Source of the DNA: MWFE01 sp964481075
GTDB taxonomy: Bacteria > Bacteroidota > Bacteroidia > Bacteroidales > Tenuifilaceae
Direction of reading: 5' to 3'
Length of the DNA: 64,000 bases
Assembly: GCA_964481075.1 (NCBI GenBank)
Contig: CAYZSD010000002.1
Location: 1 to 64,000 of the forward strand
Shown here: positions 51,137 to 59,538 of the stretch, one piece after another
How the letters are laid out: the number at the start of each line of letters is the position of its first letter
Numbering within the stretch: the first letter of the stretch is position 1
Notes under the pieces: generated by a model
The model's database searches: none
The model's input: only the letters and a program-made list of their open reading frames with translations
Told to the model about the DNA's origin: nothing
Position numbers and translations under genes: made by a program

Positions 51137-52417
51137 TTACCAAGCGAAAAGAGGGAATCCGTGCATTAGTTTGTTTACCCTTTCTCGAACGCTATCGATA
51201 ATTACTTGATTTTCAATGCTGCAAATTACCTCATCAATTAAATCGACAATAACAGGCATGTGTTCCTCTTTCAGGCCACGAGTAGTTACTGCAGGAGTAC
51301 CAACTCTAATTCCAGAGGTTTGAAATGGAGAACGGGAGTCGAATGGTACCATGTTCTTATTTATGGTAATATCGGCAAGAACAAGCGTGTTCTCAACCTT
51401 CTTTCCAGTAATATCGGGGAATTTTGTTCGTAAGTCGATAAGCATTGAGTGGTTATCGGTTCCACCAGAAACCACCTTGTAACCTTTAGCAACGAAAGCT
51501 TTTGCCATTTCGGCAGCATTTTTCTTTACTTGCAACTGGTATTGTTTGTATTCAGGTTGTAGGGCTTCGCCAAAAGCAACTGCTTTAGAAGCGATTACAT
51601 GCTCAAGTGGTCCCCCCTGAATTCCAGGAAATACGCTGCTATTCAGAATTTGCGACATCTTCTTTACTTCGCCTTTTGGCGTTTTAAGCCCCCAGGGGTT
51701 ATCGAAGTCCTTACCCATAAGTATAATTCCACCTCGTGGGCCACGGAGTGTTTTATGGGTTGTTGAGGTTACAATGTGAGCGAAATCTACCGGGTTATCC
51801 AAAAGACCTGCTGCTATCAATCCTGCTGGGTGAGCCATGTCGAAAAGAAAGATAGCTCCTACCTTATCAGCAATTTCACGCATTCGTTTGTAATCCCATT
51901 CCCTAGAGTAGGCCGAAGCTCCACCTACAATGAGTTTTGGCTTATGCTCGAGGGCAAGCTTCTCCATTTGGTCGTAATCAACCGTCTCTGTCTCCTTACT
52001 AACCTCGTAGGATACAGCATTGTACCATATTCCTGACATATTAACAGGTGAACCATGTGAAAGGTGCCCTCCATGCGAAAGATCCAAACCAAGGAATGTA
52101 TCACCTGGCTGCATAACAGCCATGAAAACAGCCATGTTTGCTTGAGCTCCAGAGTGTGGTTGAACGTTAGCCCACTCAGCGTTGAAAAGTTTCTTTAGCC
52201 TATCGATGGCAAGCTGTTCCGTTTGGTCAACAATTTGGCAACCACCATAGTATCGGGCGCCAGGGTATCCTTCAGCGTACTTGTTAGTGAGTACCGACCC
52301 CATAGCTTCGAGCACTTGTGGGCTAACAAAGTTCTCGGATGCAATAAGCTCGATGCCGTGCATCTGCCTTAGCTTTTCCTGATCAATCAGGTCGAAAATT
52401 TCTTTATCTCTTGTCAT
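51137..52417 (-). CDS. glyA: Serine hydroxymethyltransferase
   Basis: A 426-residue PLP enzyme of standard length. The PLP lysine is in VTSTTHKTLRGPRGG. The conserved N-terminal IELIASENFVS, the tetrahydrofolate region and QGGPLEHVIASKAVAF are present. It converts serine and tetrahydrofolate to glycine and methylene-tetrahydrofolate in the cytoplasm. It is a single-gene unit with its own terminator. Confidence 0.97.
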   Translation of the reverse strand: MTRDKEIFDLIDQEKLRQMHGIELIASENFVSPQVLEAMGSVLTNKYAEGYPGARYYGGCQIVDQTEQLAIDRLKKLFNAEWANVQPHSGAQANMAVFMAVMQPGDTFLGLDLSHGGHLSHGSPVNMSGIWYNAVSYEVSKETETVDYDQMEKLALEHKPKLIVGGASAYSREWDYKRMREIADKVGAIFLFDMAHPAGLIAAGLLDNPVDFAHIVTSTTHKTLRGPRGGIILMGKDFDNPWGLKTPKGEVKKMSQILNSSVFPGIQGGPLEHVIASKAVAFGEALQPEYKQYQLQVKKNAAEMAKAFVAKGYKVVSGGTDNHSMLIDLRTKFPDITGKKVENTLVLADITINKNMVPFDSRSPFQTSGIRVGTPAVTTRGLKEEHMPVIVDLIDEVICSIENQVIIDSVRERVNKLMHGFPLFAW

Positions 52418-52472
52418 AACGATTTAATTGATAATGAGATTAGATGATGGTTTGTAAATATGATTTGTTGTT

Positions 52473-52868
52473 TTACCATTCCAGTTCATTAAGAACTCTT
52501 TCGATATCAGCCTTACTAATAGGTTTAGTAATGAAGGCTTTCATTCCAGCGTTAAAACAATCGTACTCAAGGTCCTGGTTTGCAAATGCAGTTTGAGCAA
52601 CGATTACAATATCGGGGTATCTATTTACTAAGTCCTTGGCAATTTCCAATCCGTTAATATCAGGGAGTCGAATGTCCATGAAAATTAGGTTAGGAATTGG
52701 GTGATTATCAAAAAAGTCGAAGGTTTCCTTGGCTGATTTTACGAAGCTCAATTTCGCTCCACTTTTCTTGAGCATCTCTCTGAAAAGTGTGCTGCTTATC
52801 TTATCATCCTCAACTATTAGAATAGTTTTCCCCTCGTATTTTCCTTCAAAATTTACCATAATTGTCAA
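52473..52868 (-). CDS. Single-domain response regulator
   Basis: A 131-residue receiver with no output domain. The acidic pair VEDDK (residues 20-22), phospho-acceptor Asp65 in LIFMDIRLPD, switch Thr in VAQTAFA and Lys in ITKPIS are all intact, so it should be phosphorylatable. The start may instead be the methionine at residue 4. No histidine kinase is in the window, so it must act as a phosphorelay intermediate or protein-binding switch with a partner elsewhere. Confidence 0.92.
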   Translation of the reverse strand: MTIMVNFEGKYEGKTILIVEDDKISSTLFREMLKKSGAKLSFVKSAKETFDFFDNHPIPNLIFMDIRLPDINGLEIAKDLVNRYPDIVIVAQTAFANQDLEYDCFNAGMKAFITKPISKADIERVLNELEW

Positions 52869-53073
52869 TCATATATATTAAATGTCAATATCTTGATGGA
52901 TAGTTTCTTAAATAAAAAGATTTAAGTCAATAAAAAAAAATAAAATACAAATATAGGAAACCTCTCTTAGTAATTACAATACAATGTTGTTTAGTTAAGG
53001 ATTTTTTTGCTAACTAAATGACATTGAATTACAAAACAAATGTTTTTAAAATTTTATATTTGAAATGTAAAAA

Positions 53074-53102
53074 AATAAGGCTGTTGATTTGACAGCCTTA
53101 TT
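53074..53102 (-). terminator. Terminator of the thrS-infC-rpmI-rplT operon
   Basis: AATAAGGCTGT (53074-53084) is matched by ACAGCCTTATT (53092-53102) with a 7-base loop, 22 bp after the rplT stop. On the minus strand it continues into TTT runs. Confidence 0.85.
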
Positions 53103-53123
53103 GCAAAAATGGGTCAATTATTT

Positions 53124-53468
53124 CTACTTAACTGCCTCAAGAACGGCATTGAATGCTTCTGGGTGGTTCATAGCCATATCGGCAAGAACCTTACGGTTCA
53201 GGGCTATACCTTTTGCGGTAACTTTACCCATGAATTCGGAGTAGGTCATACCATGCTCCCTAACGGCAGCATTGATACGCATGATCCAGATTGCTCTGAA
53301 TTCACCTTTCTTTTTCTTACGATCGCGGTAAGCGTAAGCTAACCCTTTCTCTAGGGTATTCTTTGCAACGGTGTAAACGTTGCGGCGGCCAAGGAAATTT
53401 CCTTTTGTTTGTTTTAGAATCTTTTTCCTTCTTGCCCTTGATGCAACTGCATTAACTGAACGTGGCAT
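53124..53468 (-). CDS. rplT: 50S ribosomal protein L20
   Basis: A 114-residue L20 of standard length: a basic N-terminal helix (PRSVNAVASRARRKKILKQT) followed by the conserved RDRRK-like AYRDRKKKKGEFRAIWIMRI. It binds 23S rRNA early in assembly of the large subunit. It is the last gene of the conserved thrS-infC-rpmI-rplT operon. Confidence 0.97.
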   Translation of the reverse strand: MPRSVNAVASRARRKKILKQTKGNFLGRRNVYTVAKNTLEKGLAYAYRDRKKKKGEFRAIWIMRINAAVREHGMTYSEFMGKVTAKGIALNRKVLADMAMNHPEAFNAVLEAVK

Positions 53469-53572
53469 AATTAATTTGATGATTTTGAATGGTTAGCGTT
53501 TCGTCTTTTCGAAATCTTTGCTGCTAAGTCATTCTGTTAATAAATAAAGTAACTTCAAATAAACGGTTTGTC

Positions 53573-53770
53573 TTACTTAAGAGCCAACAGCTGCTTAATG
53601 TTGTTGGTGTCAGCCTTGCTTACCAAACCAGAGTGGGTTAAATTCCTTTTTTGCTTGGTGGTTTTCTTGGTAAGAATGTGACTTTTGTAAGCATGCTTGC
53701 GCTTAATCTTCCCTGTTCCGGTAAGCGTAAAACGCTTCTTGGCACCGGAATTTGTTTTCATCTTTGGCAT
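53573..53770 (-). CDS. rpmI: 50S ribosomal protein L35
   Basis: A 65-residue L35: MPKMKTNSGAKKRFTLTGTG, then the family motif around KRKHAYKSHILTKKTTKQKR. It is a small basic large-subunit protein. It lies between infC (31-bp gap) and rplT in the usual order. Confidence 0.97.
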   Translation of the reverse strand: MPKMKTNSGAKKRFTLTGTGKIKRKHAYKSHILTKKTTKQKRNLTHSGLVSKADTNNIKQLLALK

Positions 53771-53801
53771 TCTACTTGTTTATGTTTAGTTAACAAAAAA
53801 A

Positions 53802-54359
53802 TCAGTTCTTCTTTTTAGTAGGCTTAGGACTGATAAACATTATCATTCGCTTTCCCTCAAGTTTTGGAAGTTGTTCTACCTTTCCGAAATCCTCAAGATC
53901 TTGGGCGAAGCGTAGCAAAAGTATTTCGCCTTTCTCCTTGAAAAGGATTGATCGTCCTTTAAAGAAAACGAATGCTTTCACCTTAGCACCATCGGTAAGG
54001 AATTTTTCTGCGTGCTTGAGCTTGAAGTTGTAGTCGTGCTCATCGGTGTTAGGGCCGAAACGAATTTCTTTAACAACAACTTTCTGTGCGTTAGCACGGA
54101 TTTCCTTCTGTTTTTTCTTCTGTTGATACAGGAACTTCTGGTAGTCGATTACCCGACAAACCGGTGGATCGGCCTTGTCGGAGATAAGCACTAGATCGAG
54201 ATCTAGGCTATCGGCAAGCTTACGAGCCTCTTCTATGGTCATAACGCCTGCATTATCAATATTTTCACCAACTACTCGGACTACCTTAATACGAATTTGT
54301 TCGTTTATTAGGTACTTGCCGTCCTGATCGGTTTTTTTCTTTAACACCGGTGTTGCGAT
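53802..54359 (-). CDS. infC: Translation initiation factor IF-3 (apparent ATC start)
   Basis: IF-3 keeps ribosomal subunits apart and proofreads start codons. The N-domain (YLINEQIRIKVVRVVGENID), basic linker and C-domain (VKEIRFGPNTDEHDYNFKLK) are complete. A GTG at 54347 is possible, but AAGGAGGG (54374-54367) lies only 7 bases before an ATC at 54359 and 19 bases before that GTG. The favoured start is ATC, giving 185 residues beginning MATPVLKKKT. infC is known to use AUU/AUC-type starts in other bacteria for self-regulation. A strong Shine-Dalgarno sequence is rare in this phylum. Confidence 0.9.
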   Translation of the reverse strand: MATPVLKKKTDQDGKYLINEQIRIKVVRVVGENIDNAGVMTIEEARKLADSLDLDLVLISDKADPPVCRVIDYQKFLYQQKKKQKEIRANAQKVVVKEIRFGPNTDEHDYNFKLKHAEKFLTDGAKVKAFVFFKGRSILFKEKGEILLLRFAQDLEDFGKVEQLPKLEGKRMIMFISPKPTKKKN

Positions 54360-54374
54360 GCTCTGTCCCTCCTT
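54357..54374 (-). promoter_or_regulatory. Strong Shine-Dalgarno with non-canonical ATC start of infC
   Basis: On the minus strand AAGGAGGG is followed after ACAGAGC by ATC. The spacing (7 bases) is ideal for ATC and poor for the GTG four codons later. It likely mediates IF-3 autoregulation through discrimination against the rare start codon. Confidence 0.6.
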
Positions 54375-54398
54375 ACTTTAGTTAATAAATATGTTTCT

Positions 54399-56333
54399 TT
54401 ACTCTATTTGCTTTCTCACCTCTTCGGTGATATGATTTACAAATTCGTTCAGGGTCATTGGGCCTTTATCGCCTTCTCCCTGAATTCTAACAGACACAAA
54501 ATTATCGCTGGCTTCCTTTTCGCCAACAACTAATAGATAGGGAATACGTTTTAACTCATTGTCCCTTATCTTCTTACCTACTTTCTCGTTCCTGTCATCA
54601 ATTAGGGTGCGAATATCGGAATTATTTAAGAAATCACAAACTTTTTTTGCGTAATCGTTAAATTTTTCACTTACTGGCAAAACCACTGCTTGATCGGGGG
54701 CAAGCCAAAGGGGGAATTTCCCTCCTGAGTGCTCAATAAGAACTGCAACAAAACGCTCCATGGAGCCAAAGGGAGCGCGATGAATCATAATCGGTCTGTG
54801 ACGTTTATCATCGGAGCCTATGTATTCGAGGTCGAATCGCTCTGGAAGGTTGTAATCGACCTGTATAGTGCCAAGCTGCCATTTTCTGCCAATGGCATCC
54901 TTCACCATAAAATCTAGTTTCGGCCCATAGAAAGCTGCTTCGCCTATTGCCGTTGTGGTTTTCAACCCTTTCTCTTCAACCGCTTCAATGATTGCTTGTT
55001 CGGCCTTCACCCAATTCTCTTCGCTACCAATGTACTTCTCCTTGTCGTTGGGATCGCGAAGCGATATCTGTGCTGTAAACTCATTGAAGCTTAAAGTTTT
55101 GAAGATGTAAAGAACAATATCAATAACTTTGATGAATTCTTCCTTTAGCTGGTCAGGGCGACAGAAAATGTGAGCATCGTCCTGAGTAAAACCTCGTACC
55201 CGGGTTAAACCGTGAAGTTCACCGCTTTGCTCGTACCTGTAAACGGTACCAAACTCGGCCATACGAACGGGTAAATCCTTATATGATCGTGGTTTAGACT
55301 TATATATCTCGCAATGGTGCGGGCAGTTCATGGGTTTCAAAAGGAATTCTTCGTCCTCGGCAGGGGTGTGAATGGGCTGAAATGAATCTTTTCCATACTT
55401 TGCATAATGACCAGAGGTAACATAAAGCTCCTTTTGTCCAATGTGTGGAGTTATCACTTGCTCATATCCATACTTTTTCTGTACTCTTTTCAGGAATTGT
55501 TCTAGCCTTTCGCGAAGCTGAGCACCCTTGGGAAGCCACAAGGGAAGTCCTTGCCCAACTTTTTGCGAAAATGTAAAAAGTTCAAGTTCTTTCCCAACCT
55601 TGCGGTGATCGCGTTTCTTTGCCTCTTCAAGCATTACAAGGTACTCATCGAGCTGTGTTTTCTTTGGAAACGAAATTCCGTATATCCTTGTTAGCTGCTT
55701 GTTCTTCTCATTTCCACGCCAGTATGCACCAGCAATATTGAGCAATTTGAACGCTTTGATGTAGCTGGTATCGGGTAAATGTGGGCCTCGACAAAGGTCG
55801 GTGAAGTTGCCCTGAGTATAAAATGATATGGTACCATCGACGAGGTCGTTAATAAGTTCTACCTTATAGGGATCTCCTTTTGCGGTATAGGTTGAAAGTG
55901 CTTCTTCCTTCGATACTTCCTTGCGGGTTATCAATTCCTTAGCATCGACCAGTTCCTTCATCTTAGCTTCAATTTTTGGAAGATCGGCTTCAGAGATGGG
56001 AAGGTCACCAAAATCTATGTCGTAGTAGAATCCATTTTCGATGCTTGGTCCAATGCCTAACTTCACACCTGGGTAAAGAGCCTCCACGGCTTCGGGCATA
56101 AGGTGTGCCGATGAGTGCCAGAAAGCATGCTTGGCTTCTTCCTCGTCCCACTTGTGTAGCTTAACAGATGCATCAAAGGAAATTGGGCGGGAAAGATCCC
56201 AAAGCTCCCCGTTTACGGTTATTGACAGAACCTCTTTGGCAAGACGTTCGGAAATATTTTTGGCAATATCGAGACCTGTAACACCTTCCTGAAAACCCCG
56301 TGAATTACCATCGGGGAAAGTAATTGTAATCAT
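54399..56333 (-). CDS. thrS: Threonyl-tRNA synthetase
   Basis: A 644-residue class II synthetase. It has an N-terminal TGS domain (ITITFPDGNSRGFQEGVTGL), an editing domain with the HxxxH zinc site (HAFWHSSAHLMPEAVEALYP), a catalytic domain with the zinc Cys in LLKPMNCPHHCEIYK and motif 3 (PIMIHRAPFGSMERFVAVLI), and a C-terminal anticodon domain. It charges tRNA-Thr with editing of misacylated serine. It is the first gene of the thrS-infC-rpmI-rplT operon, 39 bp before the infC start. Confidence 0.97.
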   Translation of the reverse strand: MITITFPDGNSRGFQEGVTGLDIAKNISERLAKEVLSITVNGELWDLSRPISFDASVKLHKWDEEEAKHAFWHSSAHLMPEAVEALYPGVKLGIGPSIENGFYYDIDFGDLPISEADLPKIEAKMKELVDAKELITRKEVSKEEALSTYTAKGDPYKVELINDLVDGTISFYTQGNFTDLCRGPHLPDTSYIKAFKLLNIAGAYWRGNEKNKQLTRIYGISFPKKTQLDEYLVMLEEAKKRDHRKVGKELELFTFSQKVGQGLPLWLPKGAQLRERLEQFLKRVQKKYGYEQVITPHIGQKELYVTSGHYAKYGKDSFQPIHTPAEDEEFLLKPMNCPHHCEIYKSKPRSYKDLPVRMAEFGTVYRYEQSGELHGLTRVRGFTQDDAHIFCRPDQLKEEFIKVIDIVLYIFKTLSFNEFTAQISLRDPNDKEKYIGSEENWVKAEQAIIEAVEEKGLKTTTAIGEAAFYGPKLDFMVKDAIGRKWQLGTIQVDYNLPERFDLEYIGSDDKRHRPIMIHRAPFGSMERFVAVLIEHSGGKFPLWLAPDQAVVLPVSEKFNDYAKKVCDFLNNSDIRTLIDDRNEKVGKKIRDNELKRIPYLLVVGEKEASDNFVSVRIQGEGDKGPMTLNEFVNHITEEVRKQIE

Positions 56334-56471
56334 ATCCTTAAAATTTTTGCGACTGCAAAGCTAAAAAAATTATGGTAAAGTGATTAAAAAATTGTGATTA
56401 TATATAAAGTATTTGAAAGGTATTTTGTTCGATGATTGGGAGAAATTTCAAGGAATAACCATAATCCCATT

Positions 56472-57182
56472 TCAGAATATGTACCCAATCCTCAATCCAT
56501 TAAGTACATTTGAACCGTAGCCGAAATCCGACTCCTTTAGATTAGGCAGGCTCATCTCACCTTTAACGATTATATCCTGATAAACCTTGTAGCTAATACC
56601 ATATAAAAACTCAAAACCAACAAAGAGATTCTTACTAACATAGAAGTCAACACCCGATACAATATTAATACCCAATGAATTGTAACCTCTTTCAGTTGTT
56701 ACAATTGAACACCAGTAGCCACTACAGGAGTAATCATACCAACAACCACTTACTTCAGTTTTTAGATTATTTTCTTCAATATCCTGACTCGACTTTTTAA
56801 TACTAAAGCTTAATTCAGCACCGATGTAGGGTGACAATCTTTTCGTGCCATTATAATGTTTCTCAAACCCCAAGTTTATATTGTTTTCAAAGGTTTGTCT
56901 TTTATAAGAAGTTTTAATTGAATAGTAAGGATTAGTCAGATTCGATTCGCTACTCTGATTAATGTTCTTGAAGTTAAATGCAAGTCTGTATGCCAAGGAA
57001 CTGCTAACAAATTTTCGAATTTTTATCTGGTTTAATGAGCTATTAAGTGAAATGTTTCCATTAAGTAGGTTTACATTGACTTCTGTTGCCCATGCATTTG
57101 GCATAAACTTGAGCGAATCCTGTGTGAAAGCTGCGATTGGGATAAGCATTATTGCAAAAATTAATATTGTTCTCATTTTCAT
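56472..57182 (-). CDS. Outer-membrane beta-barrel protein
   Basis: A 236-residue exported protein with a signal peptide (MRTILIFAIMLIPIAAFTQ) and alternating amphipathic strands throughout (EVNVNLLNGNISLNSSLNQI, AYRLAFNFKNI, INLGFEKHYNG). It ends LRIGYIF, a typical barrel C-terminus, and the size fits an 8-10-strand OmpA/porin-like barrel. A cysteine pair appears in a variable loop (GCWYDYSCSGYWC). Function unknown. It stands alone. Confidence 0.78.
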   Translation of the reverse strand: MKMRTILIFAIMLIPIAAFTQDSLKFMPNAWATEVNVNLLNGNISLNSSLNQIKIRKFVSSSLAYRLAFNFKNINQSSESNLTNPYYSIKTSYKRQTFENNINLGFEKHYNGTKRLSPYIGAELSFSIKKSSQDIEENNLKTEVSGCWYDYSCSGYWCSIVTTERGYNSLGINIVSGVDFYVSKNLFVGFEFLYGISYKVYQDIIVKGEMSLPNLKESDFGYGSNVLNGLRIGYIF

Positions 57183-57321
57183 AAAATTTTGGTTTTACTA
57201 ACGACCAAAGATAGTGAAAACCTTATTATTACATCAAGTTTCAACGCAAGATTTGGAATAAATCGCTTTGAAATCATAATTCATTGCTACATTTACGGCT
57301 TTGTATTAAAAGTGAAACAAT

Positions 57322-59460
57322 ATGACGGATTTAGCGCACAGCAAACATGTTGACATAATTGCTAAAGAACTTGGAATTAGCAACAAACAAGTATTTAATA
57401 CCACAAAACTTATTGGAGAAGGAGCAACCGTTCCATTTATCAGCCGTTATCGAAAGGAGCAAACTGGTAGCTTGGATGAGATTGCCATTAGTTCCATTCG
57501 TGATAGACTTTTCAAACTCGAAGAGCTGGCTAAGCGAAAGGAAACAGTTCTTTCAACCATTGAGGAGCAGGGAAAACTTACTCCCGAACTCAAGAAACGA
57601 ATTGAGGAATGCTACGATCCTATTGAACTTGAGGATATTTACTTACCCTACAAACCTAAACGGAGGACACGAGCAACCATTGCAAAGGAGAAAGGTCTTG
57701 AACCTCTTGCAGAAATTATCATGAAACAAGTTGAACGTGACGTTGATACTGTTGCGCAACGCTTTGTAAATGATGATGTACCTACGATTGAAGAAGCCTT
57801 GTCGGGTGCCCGCGATATAGTTGCCGAATGGGTTAGCGAAAGCGAACGAGCAAGAAACATCACCCGACGACATTTTCAAAGAAGCGCAATAATACGTTCA
57901 AGAGTTGTGAAAGGGAAGGAAGAGGAAGGAGCAAAATACTCCGACTATTTTGCATGGGAAGAGGAGATGAAGCGCTGCGCCACTCACCGTTTCCTTGCAA
58001 TGCGAAGGGGTCAAGAAGAAGGGATTCTTCGTATAACCATCACCCCACCATCGGAATATGTACTAGAAGATCTTTCATCAAATTTTGTTCGAGGTAAAAC
58101 CCAATCATCGGAACAGGTTGAAATGGCTGTTTGCGACAGCTACAAAAGGCTTATTGAACCAAGCATTGAGAATGAGTTTAACTCTGAATTCAAGGAGAAG
58201 GCCGATGAGGAGGCAATTCGTGTTTTTGCTAGTAACCTTCGTCAACTTTTGCTTTCACCACCATTGGGACAAAAAACAGTGCTCGCCATTGATCCAGGTT
58301 ATCGAACTGGCTGTAAAGTTGTTTGCCTCGACTCACATGGAAGTCTTCTGCACAACGAAACCATTTACCCACATCCACCTCAAAGCGAGTCGGGAAAGGC
58401 CATGAGCAAGATTTCGTCGCTTGTTGATAGCTATAAGATCGATGCCATAGCCATTGGAAATGGTACTGCCAGCCGTGAAACCGAAGCTCTGGTAAAACGT
58501 ATTAAGTTCAACCGCGATGTTAGAGTGTTTGTGGTGAGCGAGGATGGAGCATCGGTCTATTCGGCCTCTTCGGTGGCTCGAGAAGAGTTTCCCGATTACG
58601 ATGTAACCGTTCGAGGTGCCATTTCAATAGGAAGAAGGCTGATGGATCCTCTGGCCGAACTGGTAAAAATCGATCCAAAATCTATTGGGGTGGGGCAATA
58701 TCAACACGATGTTGATCAAACTAAGCTCAAGCAAAGCCTAGATACCGTTGTGGAAAGTTGTGTTAACCACGTAGGTGTCAACCTGAACACGGCGAGCAAG
58801 CATCTTTTAACATATATATCGGGGTTAGGCCCTCAGTTGGCAAAAAAAATCGTTGATTATCGTCAGGAGAAAGGGGGTTTTAAGAATAGGTTGGAACTCA
58901 AAAAGGTGACCCGACTTGGAGACAAAGCTTTCGAGCAGTGTGCAGGTTTTCTTAGAATTTCAGATGCCGATAATCCCCTTGATAACAGCGCAGTACACCC
59001 CGAAAGTTACCATATTATTGAAAAGATGGCGAAGGATTTAAGTTGTACGATTGTCGATTTACTTAAAGACGAAAGCCTAAGAGCAAAAATTGATATAAAC
59101 CGATACGTTACAGATAAGATTGGTATCCCTACCCTAAAAGATATAATGGCTGAGCTTGCAAAGCCCGGAAGGGATCCGCGTCAAGGGATAAAAGTGTTTG
59201 AGTTTGCAGAAGGGGTGTTCTCAATGGAAGACCTGACCCCAGGTATGGTGGTTCCTGGTATTGTAACAAACATTACAAACTTTGGAGCCTTTGTCGATAT
59301 TGGAGTTAAACAGGATGGATTAGTTCATATCTCGCAGCTTGCCGACAGGTATGTCACCAATCCCAACGATATTGTTAAGCTTCACCAACATGTTTCGGTA
59401 AAGGTACTAGAAGTGGATATTCCTAGAAAAAGAATACAACTTTCAATGAAAGGGATGTAG
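57322..59460 (+). CDS. tex: Tex-family transcription accessory protein
   Basis: A 712-residue Tex protein. Order: N-terminal helical region, a YqgF/RuvC-like nuclease fold (VLAIDPGYRTGCKVVCLDSH, IAIGNGTASRETEAL), a helix-hairpin-helix pair (NTASKHLLTYISGLGPQLAK) and a C-terminal S1 RNA-binding domain (GMVVPGIVTNITNFGAFVDI). It binds nucleic acid and affects transcription and stress survival in other bacteria. The length is typical. Single-gene unit. Confidence 0.96.
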   Translation: MTDLAHSKHVDIIAKELGISNKQVFNTTKLIGEGATVPFISRYRKEQTGSLDEIAISSIRDRLFKLEELAKRKETVLSTIEEQGKLTPELKKRIEECYDPIELEDIYLPYKPKRRTRATIAKEKGLEPLAEIIMKQVERDVDTVAQRFVNDDVPTIEEALSGARDIVAEWVSESERARNITRRHFQRSAIIRSRVVKGKEEEGAKYSDYFAWEEEMKRCATHRFLAMRRGQEEGILRITITPPSEYVLEDLSSNFVRGKTQSSEQVEMAVCDSYKRLIEPSIENEFNSEFKEKADEEAIRVFASNLRQLLLSPPLGQKTVLAIDPGYRTGCKVVCLDSHGSLLHNETIYPHPPQSESGKAMSKISSLVDSYKIDAIAIGNGTASRETEALVKRIKFNRDVRVFVVSEDGASVYSASSVAREEFPDYDVTVRGAISIGRRLMDPLAELVKIDPKSIGVGQYQHDVDQTKLKQSLDTVVESCVNHVGVNLNTASKHLLTYISGLGPQLAKKIVDYRQEKGGFKNRLELKKVTRLGDKAFEQCAGFLRISDADNPLDNSAVHPESYHIIEKMAKDLSCTIVDLLKDESLRAKIDINRYVTDKIGIPTLKDIMAELAKPGRDPRQGIKVFEFAEGVFSMEDLTPGMVVPGIVTNITNFGAFVDIGVKQDGLVHISQLADRYVTNPNDIVKLHQHVSVKVLEVDIPRKRIQLSMKGM

Positions 59461-59538
59461 TTGTATTGAATCAACTTTTTTAACAAGCCAAAGACTTTCG
59501 TACTTTTAAATAATTAAACATTTAAATTCATACTTCAA

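Noticed and set aside
54345..54347. GTG start for infC
   Set aside because: It lies 19 bases from the strong Shine-Dalgarno sequence while the ATC at 54359 is at 7 bases; kept only as an alternative.
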